A stretch of DNA of 40,385 nucleotides from Kastovskya adunca ATA6-11-RM4 (GCA_019359445.1 JAHHHJ010000030.1:1-40385), one strand, 5' to 3'. Shown: positions 30,903 to 40,281, counted from the first letter of the stretch. The notes: generated by a model from the letters alone, not told the origin. Numbers and translations: made by a program.

Positions 30903-33683
30903 TTACAGCTTATTCTTTACATTTTGAAACGTACGCCAACCTTTAAGTAAATTTCCTTGAAGTAGAGCAGCAGCACCATCTAAAGCTTGAATTTCAGGAA
31001 GATCGGGATTGATAGCAAGAGCAGGTTGCAACGCGGCGGCAGCGGCTTTAGGACGCCATTGATAGAGGTAGACAAAGCCTAAATAGGCGTGAGCATAAGG
31101 GTTTTGCGAGTCTAGTTGAACGACCCTTTGCAACGCCGCGATCGCCCCTTGAGCATCCTCCTGTAACACCCTCGAAAAAGCGAGGGCATACGCCCAATCC
31201 AGGTTATCCGGTTCCTGCTGCAAGCGATAAGCCAGCGTCAGTTCTGCCTGCTCGGTGTAATCCTGAGTCGGGTCATACTGATTAATTCGTCCAACTTCTT
31301 CAAACACCAAATCAAGCGCCTCTCGTCCCTTGGGTAAATTAGTTGCCAAGTTCCGCATCTGGGTCACTAAATCTACTTCCGGTGCCGGGGTGGCTACCGC
31401 ATCAGGGGCGATGTTCAGTGTGACAGATGGCACATCTAACGGATAGCTTTCACCCGTTTCACGGTTGAGGTAAGTTGCCGTGAGGGAGTAAGTACCAGGA
31501 GTAACACTCGCCGGGGGTAGCATTGCCAGCCGTTCAGTGACGCGGAATGTGGCATTTCGCTGCTCGTCCCGCAATTGTCCCGGATGCAGTCTGCCTTCAC
31601 CGATGCCGTGGTCGTGCAACCACCGGGGGGGAGTTTCGAGTCCTGAGTCCTGAGTCCTGAGTCCTGAGTTCTGAGTTCTGAGTTTTGAGTCCTGAGTCCT
31701 GAGTTCTGAGTCCTGAGTTCTGAGTCCTGAGTCTTGAGGGAGGAGTCCTGAGGGGGGAGGGGGGAGGGGGGAGTTAGGTTCTAAATTATTCTTTTGCCAA
31801 GTCAGGAGAACTAAGCCGGAGTGCAGTTGCTCCCAAGAACCTGACCACTGATAAGTTACTGGAACAGGAACGCCAGGAGGAGATTGCTGGGGTACGATGA
31901 CTTGTTCGAGTTGGATAGGTGAAGAGAGTCCTGAGTCCTGAGTTTTGAGGTGATTACTCTCCCCTGCTCCCCTGCTCCCCCGCTCCCCTGCTCCCCCGCT
32001 CCCCCGCTCCCCCGCTCCCCCGCTCCCCCGCTCCCCTGCTCCCCTGCTCCCCTGCTCCTCAACCTCAACCTCAACCGAAGCTGGAGTCCGATGGTGCAAC
32101 ATCAGGGTGCTGTTGTCGGGTAACAGCCAGGTTTGCTGAACTTTAAAATCTGGGCTTTGCTCGACTAGTTGCACTATTTGGGGCTGTACAGGTCTTACGG
32201 GGCCTTGATCGCCAGTTTTTGTGATGAACCAATCTAGCGATCGCGCATCTTGAACAAGCTGATGTTCGCGGATACCCACTTCCCGCCCATGCACCTGAAA
32301 GTTATTTAAAGCACCGTAATAATTGATGTTGTTGTGGTTGATCTGTGGGGGTGTTGGCAAGACGCCGATATTGGCACGCAGGAAGGGTTCGGTTTGCAGA
32401 ATTTCCTCAATCACTTGAGCATGGGGCCATTCTTGTCCTAAATAAGCGTGGCGTTGCGACTGAGGGCTGAGGAGTGCGGTGAGTTTTGTGCCAACAACTC
32501 CCCCAATGGGAAAAAGATTTAGGTACATCAGCACCAATGCCAAGCCTAACGTCACCCAGGGTACGACTGCCAATCGTCTTTGCCATAACGTCATGCCATA
32601 GCCAAGGATGACCGAGAGCATCGGTAGGTAGGGCATGATGTAGCGCAGGTCTTTATTCACAATTGCCGAAAAAATCAAATAAGACCCAGCGAAATACAAC
32701 ATTAGCCAGCCTAGAGAGGCGGCGGGATGGGGTGTAATCTGGTCAACTTCTGATTGAGGCGATCGCAACGAGGGGAATAACCGCAAGCCATACAGTAGCA
32801 GCCCGACCAAAGGCACTAAAAGCAAGGGCCAAGATATGGCGCGGGGGAGGTCGTACCAGTAGTAAGTCCAAGCTGCCAGGGTGTTGAGGGGAGGGTCGCC
32901 TTCCGCTAATCCGGTGTTAACGCTTGTCTCTTGGAGGCTGAAGCTATAGATCCAATTCGCTCGATACCAGGGCCCAAACACGAGGACAGATACCAGCAAA
33001 GCACTAATTAGCTGGGCGAGCTTTCCCCAGCGACGCTGCCAGAGGATTGTCCCCCCCAGCCATAACAGCGGCACAAACAGAAAAAATACAACACTCTGCT
33101 TGACTAGCATTGCCAGCCCCAAGCAGATGCCAAAGGCTAAAGCCCAAAGCCATCCCCGGCGTTGGTTTTTTGCATCTTTCCAGACGGTCAAACACCAGAA
33201 ACTGGCAGCGACGATTGCCGTCAGTGGGTAGTCAAGGAGGTAATCAATCCGATTAATGTAGAGTCGGGGGAGCAAGACACAAATAGCGGCTGCCCATAAG
33301 CCGACTTGGGTATTGAAGAGGTGTTTGCCCAAGCCGAAGACGGAGATGAGGAGAACCGCACTAAAAAACAGATTGACGAGGCGAGCTGGATCTGGTCCGG
33401 TGCCAAACAGGAGCTGAAAGGGAGCCGTGGCAATATAGGTTAGCGGCGGATATTTACTAGAAAGTTGCCAGAAATTCCACCACCATTCCCCCGAAAACCA
33501 CTGAGGGTTTTGCAAGGCGTCCCAGTAACTCAATGATCCTCTGAGGTGATTGGTGGGGTCCCAGGAGAGGATGGCATGGTCGAGAGTAATCCACAGGCGA
33601 TCGCTAAATGCCCCAACTAGCCAAATCACCAAAAGTATTAGCGGGACTCGAAACCGATGACGCAGCTCTTTATTCACCTTCAA
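30903..33683 (-). CDS. GT39-type membrane glycosyltransferase with C-terminal TPRs
   Basis: 926 aa. Residues about 1-400 are a polytopic PMT/ArnT-like (GT39/GT-C) membrane domain with about 10-12 helices and a first-loop acidic motif (LSWDPTNHL). An extracytoplasmic portion follows, interrupted by low-complexity segments at about 538-592 (8-residue repeats EQGSRGAG/ERGSGGAG) and 645-690 (7-residue repeats LRTQDSG). A beta-rich segment and TPR repeats (about 790-920) end the protein. GT39 enzymes move sugars from polyprenyl-phosphate donors to proteins or lipids. It starts 28 bases after dppC and could be last in the dpp transcript. The tandem arrays make its frame unstable. Confidence 0.85.
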   Translation of the reverse strand: MKVNKELRHRFRVPLILLVIWLVGAFSDRLWITLDHAILSWDPTNHLRGSLSYWDALQNPQWFSGEWWWNFWQLSSKYPPLTYIATAPFQLLFGTGPDPARLVNLFFSAVLLISVFGLGKHLFNTQVGLWAAAICVLLPRLYINRIDYLLDYPLTAIVAASFWCLTVWKDAKNQRRGWLWALAFGICLGLAMLVKQSVVFFLFVPLLWLGGTILWQRRWGKLAQLISALLVSVLVFGPWYRANWIYSFSLQETSVNTGLAEGDPPLNTLAAWTYYWYDLPRAISWPLLLVPLVGLLLYGLRLFPSLRSPQSEVDQITPHPAASLGWLMLYFAGSYLIFSAIVNKDLRYIMPYLPMLSVILGYGMTLWQRRLAVVPWVTLGLALVLMYLNLFPIGGVVGTKLTALLSPQSQRHAYLGQEWPHAQVIEEILQTEPFLRANIGVLPTPPQINHNNINYYGALNNFQVHGREVGIREHQLVQDARSLDWFITKTGDQGPVRPVQPQIVQLVEQSPDFKVQQTWLLPDNSTLMLHHRTPASVEVEVEEQGSRGAGERGSGGAGERGSGGAGERGSRGAGESNHLKTQDSGLSSPIQLEQVIVPQQSPPGVPVPVTYQWSGSWEQLHSGLVLLTWQKNNLEPNSPLPPPPSGLLPQDSGLRTQDSELRTQDSKLRTQNSGLRTQDSGLETPPRWLHDHGIGEGRLHPGQLRDEQRNATFRVTERLAMLPPASVTPGTYSLTATYLNRETGESYPLDVPSVTLNIAPDAVATPAPEVDLVTQMRNLATNLPKGREALDLVFEEVGRINQYDPTQDYTEQAELTLAYRLQQEPDNLDWAYALAFSRVLQEDAQGAIAALQRVVQLDSQNPYAHAYLGFVYLYQWRPKAAAAALQPALAINPDLPEIQALDGAAALLQGNLLKGWRTFQNVKNKL
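31638..31735 (-). repeat. 14-copy heptamer array inside the glycosyltransferase gene
   Basis: Plus-strand unit GAGTCCT with variants GAGTTCT, GAGTTTT and GAGTCTT, 14 copies with no spacers. It reads on the coding strand as LRTQDSG-type heptapeptides. Since 7 is not a multiple of 3, all three frames give the same stop-free peptide, but copy-number change shifts the downstream frame. Confidence 0.92.
31926..31946 (-). repeat. 3-copy heptamer array, same unit
   Basis: GAGTCCT, GAGTCCT, GAGTTTT. A second, shorter array of the same heptamer 190 bases away, coding for part of KTQDSGLS. Confidence 0.85.
31959..32054 (-). repeat. 12-copy octamer array inside the glycosyltransferase gene
   Basis: Plus-strand unit CTCCCCTG or CTCCCCCG, 12 exact copies of period 8 (96 bp). 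It is translated as four 8-residue units of the EQGSRGAG type. A 6-bp CTCAAC repeat (coding for Val-Glu) adjoins at about 32060-32076. The octamer is also stop-free in all frames. Confidence 0.92.
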
Positions 33684-33711
33684 CCCACCAGCAAACTTTA
33701 CCTGGACGATT

Positions 33712-34566
33712 CTAACGGTTTGTTCGCGGGTCTAGGGCATCGCGTAGACCATCGCCTAAGAGATTGAACGCCAGGACACTCAGGGTAATAAATAAACCGG
33801 GAAATACAATTGTCCAGGGAGAGGAAAGGGAATAGCCGCCTTTAAACGCATCGGACAGCATCGTTCCTAACTCTGGCGTTGGCGGCTGTGCGCCTAAGCC
33901 TAAAAAGCCTAAACCTGCGGCTTCTAAAGTGGCAGTTCCAATGGAAAGCGTTGCTTGTACCACCAAGGGGGCAAGGCTGGCGGGAAGGATATGGAAGAAA
34001 ATGATCCGGCTTGGCGTTGCCCCAAAGGCTCTTACGGTTTGTACAAAATCCTGTTCCCGCAAGGAAAGCACCATACTGCGGGTGAGGCGGATAAATATGG
34101 GGATTTGGACAATGCCAACGGCAAACATGACGCTTTGCACGCTGGGGCCTGTAATTGTGACAACGGCGATCGCTAATAAAATTGAGGGAAATGACAACAG
34201 GATATCCGTCAGCCAACCGATTCCTGTTTCCAGGTAGCCGCGAAAGTAGCCCGCCACCAATCCCAAAAGCAAGCCAATCATTAGCCCCAACCCCACCGCC
34301 ACTAAACCAATGACTAGGGAAGTCCGCAATCCGTACCACACCAAATTCAGCAGGTCTCGCCCCAAGCCATCGGTGCCAAACCAATGTTCAAAGCTGGGAG
34401 GATTGAGACGGGCAGCATAGTTGCGATCGGTTGCTGGATTGTAAGGATTGACAATCGGCGCAAGTAATGATAATAAGACAATAAAGAGGGTCAAACCCAG
34501 ACCAATCTTTCCGGAAGTCGATTGTAGGAAGCGTTGAACGGCTTTCTGGTCAAAGAGATTGTTCAT
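33712..34566 (-). CDS. dppC: Dipeptide/oligopeptide ABC transporter permease DppC-like
   Basis: 284 aa, BPD_transp_1 permease with one N-terminal helix (about 18-38) and five core helices. The cytoplasmic coupling motif VRAFGATPSRIIFFHILPASL (EAA-type loop, about residues 182-202) matches OppC/DppC. It starts 4 bases after dppB ends, so the two are translationally linked. It forms a heterodimeric channel with DppB in the plasma membrane. Substrate could be peptides, nickel or another small molecule; the family does not decide. Confidence 0.9.
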   Translation of the reverse strand: MNNLFDQKAVQRFLQSTSGKIGLGLTLFIVLLSLLAPIVNPYNPATDRNYAARLNPPSFEHWFGTDGLGRDLLNLVWYGLRTSLVIGLVAVGLGLMIGLLLGLVAGYFRGYLETGIGWLTDILLSFPSILLAIAVVTITGPSVQSVMFAVGIVQIPIFIRLTRSMVLSLREQDFVQTVRAFGATPSRIIFFHILPASLAPLVVQATLSIGTATLEAAGLGFLGLGAQPPTPELGTMLSDAFKGGYSLSSPWTIVFPGLFITLSVLAFNLLGDGLRDALDPRTNR

Positions 34567-34570
34567 CCAA

Positions 34571-35581
34571 CTACTGATACTGAATTCTGGGGTCTAAAAG
34601 GGCGTAGGAAAGATCGACTAAGAGATTGATTAAGACAAAGGCGATCGCCACAAAAAATACTCCCCCCTGCACAACCGGATAGTCTCTCGCCAGAATCCCT
34701 TCGTAAATCCAAGAACCAATTCCGGGCCAAGAAAAGATAGTTTCGGTGAGAATTGCGCCGCCGAGGAGGGTGCCAAATTGCAGCCCAATAATTGTCACTA
34801 CAGGTAATAGAGCATTTTTTAGGGCGTGCTTGAAAATCACCCAGCGTTCTAGCTGTCCCTTGGCTCTAGCGGTGCGGATGTAGTCTTGGGAGAGGACTTC
34901 TAGCATGGCACTACGGGTGATGCGAGCCAAAATTGCCAGAGGGATGGTGCTGAGGGTGATGGCAGGTAAGACTAAATGAGACAACACATCTTGTAATGCC
35001 TGGAAGTCCAGTTGCAGCAACGCATCTAACACATAAAAGCCAGTAATCGGTTGAAAGCTAAATCCTGCATCAATGCTGAGGCGTCCGCTGGGCGGCAACC
35101 AGCTCACATTGACGGCAAATATATAGACAAGTAGTAGTCCTAGCCAGTAAACGGGTATCGAGACACCCACTAAAGAGCCACTCATTGCCAGGTTATCCAC
35201 CGCACTATTTTTCCGCACAGCAGCCAGTACACCGACTGGAATCCCTAAAATTACGGCAATCAACATGGCGGCTAAGGATAACTCAAAGGTAGCTGGCCAA
35301 CGGATGCTAATTTCTTCAATAATAGGGACGCCACTAATGATGCTGGTGCCGAAATCGAGGCGAAGGAGATTTCCGATAAAGGCGAAGTATTGTACGGGTA
35401 GGGGTTGATTGAGTCCCAGGCGTTCTCTAAGTGCCTCAACTTGATCGGGACTAGCGCGATCGCCTAATAATGCCACAGCAGGATCGCCGGGAATTAGGTG
35501 CAGAAAGATAAACACCAACAGCGTAATCCCAAACAGCACGGGTATTAAGTTCAACAGGCGTCTGAAAATGTATCGACCCAT
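34571..35581 (-). CDS. dppB: Dipeptide/oligopeptide ABC transporter permease DppB-like
   Basis: 336 aa with six helices. The N-terminus IFRRLLNLIPVLFGITLLVF and the loop between helices, HLIPGDPAVALLGDRASPDQ, are typical of DppB/OppB, as is the EAA loop (YIRTARAKGQLERWVIFKHA). It pairs with the next gene, 4 bases downstream. A 168-base gap containing a palindromic repeat separates it from dppA. Confidence 0.9.
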   Translation of the reverse strand: MGRYIFRRLLNLIPVLFGITLLVFIFLHLIPGDPAVALLGDRASPDQVEALRERLGLNQPLPVQYFAFIGNLLRLDFGTSIISGVPIIEEISIRWPATFELSLAAMLIAVILGIPVGVLAAVRKNSAVDNLAMSGSLVGVSIPVYWLGLLLVYIFAVNVSWLPPSGRLSIDAGFSFQPITGFYVLDALLQLDFQALQDVLSHLVLPAITLSTIPLAILARITRSAMLEVLSQDYIRTARAKGQLERWVIFKHALKNALLPVVTIIGLQFGTLLGGAILTETIFSWPGIGSWIYEGILARDYPVVQGGVFFVAIAFVLINLLVDLSYALLDPRIQYQ

Positions 35582-35700
35582 AGCTTTTTTTTAACGCAGA
35601 GGTTTCGGTGCCAGATCTGAGAAGCAACTTCTAGCCTGTGTTCGGCGTAGCCCTCAAAGAGTAGGCAGGCTTTAAATGCAGTAGCATCAGTGTTTCGGGA

Positions 35701-35721
35701 GGTTACGGCTTTCGCCTAACC
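35701..35721. repeat. Dispersed palindrome between dppA and dppB
   Basis: GGTTA(C)GGC, loop TTTC, GCCTAACC: 8-bp stem with one bulge (35701-35721), followed by CACCCTACG. It is of the widespread cyanobacterial GTTAGGCG-type repeat and lies within the operon gap, where it might reduce downstream expression relative to dppA. Confidence 0.6.
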
Positions 35722-35749
35722 CACCCTACGAAGGGATGAAGCTATGAAG

Positions 35750-37402
35750 CTAATTCTTACTTACTTCCTCAAAGGGTTCTGAACCTAAGGGACTGGGAGT
35801 CCAGCCGCTAACGTTGCTACGTTTGGCAAGTAGTGGCTGGGAGTGAACGATTGGCAGACGCAATGCTTCCTGGAAGAGAATTTCGTCTACTTGGGCATAG
35901 ATTTTTTGCCGTTCTTCCTCATCGGCAACTTCTCGCCCTCTATTTAGGAGTTGGAAGACTTCTTCATCTTTCCAGCCTCCTATATCAGAGGTGGAACCGG
36001 GGCCAAAGTGGGGGTAGTAGAAGTTATCCGGATCGCCGTAGTCCCCTGTCCAGCCCAACATGAAGGATTGAAAGCCTGGGGGTTTGTTGCGATCTTCCAG
36101 GTAAGCTGCCCAGTCTTTGGTTTGCAGATTTACTCTAATCCCCACTGTAGAGAGTTCTGCTGCTAAGGCTTCTGCAATCGGCTTCGGGTTGGGGAAGTAG
36201 GGGCGACTAACGGGCATGTACCATAAATCTAGATCGAAGCCATTGGGGTAACCCGCTTCTGCCAAAACTTGTTTCGCCTGTTCTGGGTTGTAGGGGTAGT
36301 CTTGAACTTCCTTTGATTGAAATTCAGCTAGGGAAGGTGATGTAAAGTGGGCGTCGCTTTGCCCTAGTTTGCCCCAGAAAGCATTGACGATCGCTTGTTT
36401 ATTAATGGCTAGGGCGATCGCTTGCCGAACTTCCAGTTTAGAAAGGGGTTCGTAGCTAGGGTTTAATGTCAGATATCCCACATTCAACGACGGACGCAGG
36501 ACGGCTTCTAGGTTAGTGTCGCCTTCAATTTCCGTTAGCTGATCGGGGGTGAGATCGACGGTAAAATCAACCGTTCCTGCCCGTAACTGCGCTAATCTGG
36601 CAGCAGGGTCGGTAATGAAGCGGAATACTAACTGATTCGCCTTGGGAAGTCCCTCTTTCCAGTAGTTGGGGTTCTTTTCTAAAACGATGCGATCGCCTGT
36701 ACGCCATTCTTTAAACACAAACGCTCCCGTTCCCACAGCTGTGGATGAGGGAGTGCCGTAACTCCCCTTGGCTTGCTTAATCGCCGTGGGACTGGCAATG
36801 CCAAAATAACCCGAAGCAATAGCAGAAGGAAACGCCGCAAAGGGTTGCTTGAGGACAAACTTTACTGTTGAGGCATCTTCTGCCACAACATCTTGCAGCA
36901 AGGAGGCTTCCGAACCTTTGTAACCGCCGAACAAATTCGCCCAAATCTCGTAGATTTTGCCCGCATCCCGATAGCCAAACTCAAACTCCGGGTTCCACCA
37001 CCGCTGGACGTTAAATTTCACCGCCTCGGCGTTAAAATCCGTACCATCGTGAAACTTTACTCCCTCTCGCAGCTTAAACGTCCAAGTTTTACCATCTTCT
37101 GACGCCGTCCACTGGGTTGCTAAACCGGGTTCCAATTCAGTCGTACCGGGTTTGATATCCAGCAGGCGGTTGTAAATTTGGTGCTGAACAACAATGGAGT
37201 TGCCGTCAGTAATATTCCCCGGATCTAAATTTGCGGGTTGTCCCCCCGAACCATACACCAAGGCTCCCGCCGGGGCAGCAGCAGGGCTAGCAACAGGTTG
37301 ACTCGTCTGGGTGGCGGGGCGACTACAATTTGAAAGAACAATGGTTAAGGCAAAAGCCACAATAGCCAAAAGTATTGACTGCGATCGCATCCATCGCCTC
37401 AT
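35750..37402 (-). CDS. dppA: Peptide ABC transporter substrate-binding lipoprotein DppA-like
   Basis: 550 aa from ATG 37402, chosen because AGGAG lies just upstream and a lipoprotein signal follows at once (helix ALTIVLSN then Cys, about residue 27); the frame is open to 37471. SBP_bac_5 family: DPGNITDGNSIVVQHQIYN near the mature start, WKEGLPKANQLVFRFI and GWTGDYGDPDNFYYPHF are family hallmarks. It should be lipid-anchored and deliver substrate to DppBC. It is the first gene of dppA-B-C and is divergent from the fused ATPase. Confidence 0.92.
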   Translation of the reverse strand: MRRWMRSQSILLAIVAFALTIVLSNCSRPATQTSQPVASPAAAPAGALVYGSGGQPANLDPGNITDGNSIVVQHQIYNRLLDIKPGTTELEPGLATQWTASEDGKTWTFKLREGVKFHDGTDFNAEAVKFNVQRWWNPEFEFGYRDAGKIYEIWANLFGGYKGSEASLLQDVVAEDASTVKFVLKQPFAAFPSAIASGYFGIASPTAIKQAKGSYGTPSSTAVGTGAFVFKEWRTGDRIVLEKNPNYWKEGLPKANQLVFRFITDPAARLAQLRAGTVDFTVDLTPDQLTEIEGDTNLEAVLRPSLNVGYLTLNPSYEPLSKLEVRQAIALAINKQAIVNAFWGKLGQSDAHFTSPSLAEFQSKEVQDYPYNPEQAKQVLAEAGYPNGFDLDLWYMPVSRPYFPNPKPIAEALAAELSTVGIRVNLQTKDWAAYLEDRNKPPGFQSFMLGWTGDYGDPDNFYYPHFGPGSTSDIGGWKDEEVFQLLNRGREVADEEERQKIYAQVDEILFQEALRLPIVHSQPLLAKRSNVSGWTPSPLGSEPFEEVSKN

Positions 37403-37729
37403 CGCGCTAACTCCTTTTGCAAGTCGTTCTTGAGCCAAATTATTAATCGATTGGCGGTGCAAATTGTCCAAATTTTCAGCCTATCTATATATCTATACTC
37501 GAATGTCACTGACTTGAGCAGAAAATAGTTGTTCTTGAGAAAAATCCAGATTGAGGGGAAGCCCCCCTGCACAAGGATTGCTCGGTTGTGATGAATTTTC
37601 TTAAGTCAGAGTATTCATCTATACTCTGATTCTGCTTCGCGTTCTTTGCGTCTTTGCGGTGCAATAAAATTCTTTATTTCTACAAAACTTTAATCCAACC
37701 ACTATTTCTCAACCCCTAACCGAACAGCA
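37403..37729. promoter_or_regulatory. Divergent promoter region of the dpp transporter with repeated ATACTC sites
   Basis: 327 bases. A perfect inverted repeat TCAGAGTAT (37606-37614) / ATACTCTGA (37621-37629) has a 6-base loop. The 10-mer ATCTATACTC occurs at 37491-37500 and again at 37617-37626, overlapping the inverted repeat. These are good candidates for an operator that co-regulates dppA and the ATPase gene. A small GGGG...CCCC hairpin lies near 37555-37568. Confidence 0.5.
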
Positions 37730-39544
37730 ATGAGCAATCCTCTCCTAGAAATCCGCCATCTCTCCGTAGAGTTTCCATCCCAACAGGAAATTGTCAGCGC
37801 GGTTAAAGACGTTTCCTTCACCCTGGCTTTAGGAGAAACCCTCGGCATTGTCGGGGAATCGGGTTCGGGAAAATCAGTAACTTCGCTCTCTATTATGGGA
37901 CTTCTCCCCCCACAGGCGCGGGTAACCGGAGAAGTTCTCTTGAGCAATCCCCAAAACCCAAATGCAAGCCCGATTAATCTCCTAACTCTTCCCGATAGCC
38001 AGAGGCGAAGGTATCGGGGTGGACAAATTTCGATGATTTTTCAAGAACCGCTAACCTCCCTTAATCCGGTTTATACCTGCGGCGATCAGGTGGTAGAAGC
38101 AATTTTGTTGCATAACGCAGTTTCCTATAAAGAAGCTTATAGAAAAGCGATCGCCCTATTTGATGAAGTTAAATTACCTGACGCCAAGGGGATGATGAAA
38201 CGCTATCCCCATCAGTTGTCTGGCGGACAGCAGCAACGGGTAACGATCGCGATCGCCTTGAGTGGTAATCCGGCGGTACTGATTGCTGATGAACCAACGA
38301 CGGCGTTAGATGTAACCATTCAAGCAACGATTCTGGATTTGCTGCGGGAATTGCGTGACGCTAGGGGGATGTCGATTCTCTTCATCACCCACGACATGGG
38401 CGTCATTGCTGAAATTGGCGATCGCGTTGTTGTCATGTTTCGGGGAGAAGCCGTCGAAACGGCTGATGTCTACAGCTTATTTGCTAACCCGCAACATCCC
38501 TACACCCAAGCCTTGCTGAACTGTCGCCCCCGTCCCCATCGGCAACTAAAACGCCTCCCGACAGTTGCTGATTTTATGCAGATAACGACAACGGCGGCGG
38601 GGAAGTTAGAAATTCAGCCCGTCACCCGCGACAGAGATAAACGTAACGCTTTAGCGGAAGTAACGACTGAGGAAATTCAACAACACCGCCAGAATTTGCT
38701 ACAGCAGCAACCGTTGTTATCTGTACGGCACTTAATCAAAGAATTTCCCCTGCGTCAGGGATGGTTTGGCAAGAAAACCGCTTTTAAAGCCGTGGATGAT
38801 GTCAGTTTTGATGTTTATCCAGGGGAAACCTTGGGTTTAGTGGGGGAGTCGGGATGTGGCAAATCAACCCTCAGTCGCTGTCTGTTGCGCTTAATTGAAC
38901 CGACTTCAGGGGAAGTTATTTTTGACGGTGATTCGGTGCTGGAACTCGATGGCGGACGAATGCGCCGTTTGCGCCGCTACATGCAAATTATTTTCCAAGA
39001 CCCCTATGGTTCTTTGGATGCCAGACAAAGTATCGGTTCAGCGTTAATCGAACCGATGAAAATTCATCAGCTTGGCGGTACACAGCAGCAAAGACAACAG
39101 CGGGCGGCAGAATTATTAGAACGCGTCGGACTGCCCAAAAGTGCAATGAATCGGATGCCGCATGAGTTCTCAGGGGGACAACGGCAACGGATTTGCATTG
39201 CGCGTACCCTAGCCTGTGAACCGCGATTTATCATTTGCGATGAGTCAGTTTCCGCGCTAGATGTCTCGGTACAGGCGCAGGTGTTGAATTTGTTAAAGGA
39301 TTTGCAAAAGGATTTTGGCTTAACTTATATCTTCATCTCTCACGACTTGAGCGTGGTGAAGTTCGTTAGCGATCGCATTATGGTCATGAATCAAGGACGC
39401 ATTGAAGAAATTGGCCCCGCAGAAGAAATTTATAACAATCCCACTAAAGAATACACGCGTCAGTTAATTGCAGCGATTCCCGATTCTGAGTTAGAGGATA
39501 TTCAAGCAAGGCAATCAAAGCGTCGGCTGATGCTTGCAGAATGA
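37730..39544 (+). CDS. Fused double ATP-binding protein of a peptide ABC transporter (DppD-DppF)
   Basis: 604 aa made of two ABC ATPases. Half 1 has Walker A GESGSGKS (42-49), signature LSGGQQQR (about 162) and Walker B VLIADEPT. Half 2 has Walker A GESGCGKS (372-379), signature FSGGQRQR and Walker [13 protein letters not shown]. The usual Pro after the catalytic Glu is Ser in half 2 (DES instead of DEP), but the glutamate is kept. Each half ends with an oligopeptide-transporter C-terminal extension ([24 protein letters not shown]). It is encoded divergently from dppA, with the permeases in the dppA operon. Confidence 0.92.
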   Translation: MSNPLLEIRHLSVEFPSQQEIVSAVKDVSFTLALGETLGIVGESGSGKSVTSLSIMGLLPPQARVTGEVLLSNPQNPNASPINLLTLPDSQRRRYRGGQISMIFQEPLTSLNPVYTCGDQVVEAILLHNAVSYKEAYRKAIALFDEVKLPDAKGMMKRYPHQLSGGQQQRVTIAIALSGNPAVLIADEPTTALDVTIQATILDLLRELRDARGMSILFITHDMGVIAEIGDRVVVMFRGEAVETADVYSLFANPQHPYTQALLNCRPRPHRQLKRLPTVADFMQITTTAAGKLEIQPVTRDRDKRNALAEVTTEEIQQHRQNLLQQQPLLSVRHLIKEFPLRQGWFGKKTAFKAVDDVSFDVYPGETLGLVGESGCGKSTLSRCLLRLIEPTSGEVIFDGDSVLELDGGRMRRLRRYMQIIFQDPYGSLDARQSIGSALIEPMKIHQLGGTQQQRQQRAAELLERVGLPKSAMNRMPHEFSGGQRQRICIARTLACEPRFIICDESVSALDVSVQAQVLNLLKDLQKDFGLTYIFISHDLSVVKFVSDRIMVMNQGRIEEIGPAEEIYNNPTKEYTRQLIAAIPDSELEDIQARQSKRRLMLAE

Positions 39545-39605
39545 GGAGGATGCGATCGCCTTATCTAGAAGGACGTGTCACCCGAAGTAGTTTCCCTCCC
39601 AGGGA

Positions 39606-39893
39606 TTATTCCGCAGAAATCGTCTCATCAATGTCTCGCCAGCCTTTCCCAATTGCGATCGCTTGTGCAGACAATGATGCCAAAGTGCTGAGGTTGTAAA
39701 CGGTGCAGTCGAATAAAATCGCGTCGATTTTGTGTCAAAACTGCGCGATTGTTACTTTCGCAAATGCCAACACGTCTGGATCGGAAGATCCAGTATTGCC
39801 TGCTTCTTGAACTGTAAGGACATCGTGACCTAAAGTACGCAGCAATTCACTCACTTTGCGCGGAAATTGTTCATCTGCATAAAGGCTTGCCAC
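39606..39893 (-). pseudogene. Frameshifted DUF5615-type PIN-like toxin
   Basis: GTG 39893 begins 3 bases after the antitoxin stop. The frame reads VASLYADEQFPRKVSELLRT, then LGHDVLTVQEAGN, and ends at TGA 39735. In a second frame the family continues as SNNRAVLTQNRRDFIRLHRL and QPQHFGIIVCTSDRNWERLA. A third frame gives DIDETISAE and a stop at 39606. These pieces in order make a DUF5615 protein (mut7-C/PIN-like nuclease fold, with the conserved DEQFP and NRRDF motifs). Two shifts are needed, so the gene is probably inactive unless these are sequencing errors. Confidence 0.75.
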
Positions 39894-39896
39894 AGA

Positions 39897-40238
39897 TTAT
39901 GCTTCGTACTCCATTGTTTCATCTTGCTCTCGGAGTGCTATTTCAATTTCATCCGGATGTGCATCAGCATAAGCCCAGACATTCACCAAATCGGCAGCAC
40001 TGAGATTCGGATAGAAGTTGAGAAGTTCGGAATCACTCGCACCTTGACGCCGCAAACTAACGAACAGCCAAACGGGAAGGCGAGTTCCCACGATACAGGC
40101 ATCACCACCCATGACACCAGGAGTCTTTGTAATTCCTTGCGAAGGATTACTTAAAGTTTGAGTCAAAATTTGTAGGGCTTCTGCTTTCTCAGATGGAGTG
40201 AGAGAAAAGAGTTGAGTTTCTAATTCTTTAAGTTTCAT
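39897..40238 (-). CDS. DUF433 antitoxin-like protein
   Basis: 113 aa from ATG 40238 (MKLKELETQLFSL); the frame is open to 40286, but the extra residues are read from an IS605-like hairpin. The C-terminal DUF433 domain has the family pattern PGVMGGDACIVGTRLPVWL and a winged-helix-like end (LSAADLVNVWAYADAHPDEI). DUF433 proteins are typically paired with a downstream DUF5615 toxin, as here. The toxin gene is broken, so this may be an orphan antitoxin. Confidence 0.85.
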   Translation of the reverse strand: MKLKELETQLFSLTPSEKAEALQILTQTLSNPSQGITKTPGVMGGDACIVGTRLPVWLFVSLRRQGASDSELLNFYPNLSAADLVNVWAYADAHPDEIEIALREQDETMEYEA

Positions 40239-40281
40239 AAAGCGATCGCCAACAACTTTTACAGAAAAGCGATGCTGAAAG

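Noticed and set aside
31638-32054. CRISPR array
   Set aside because: Units are 7 and 8 bp, directly adjacent, with no spacers, and they lie within a coding frame.
39867-40154. 95-codon plus-strand frame
   Set aside because: Antisense to the DUF433 antitoxin, whose family pattern is clear.
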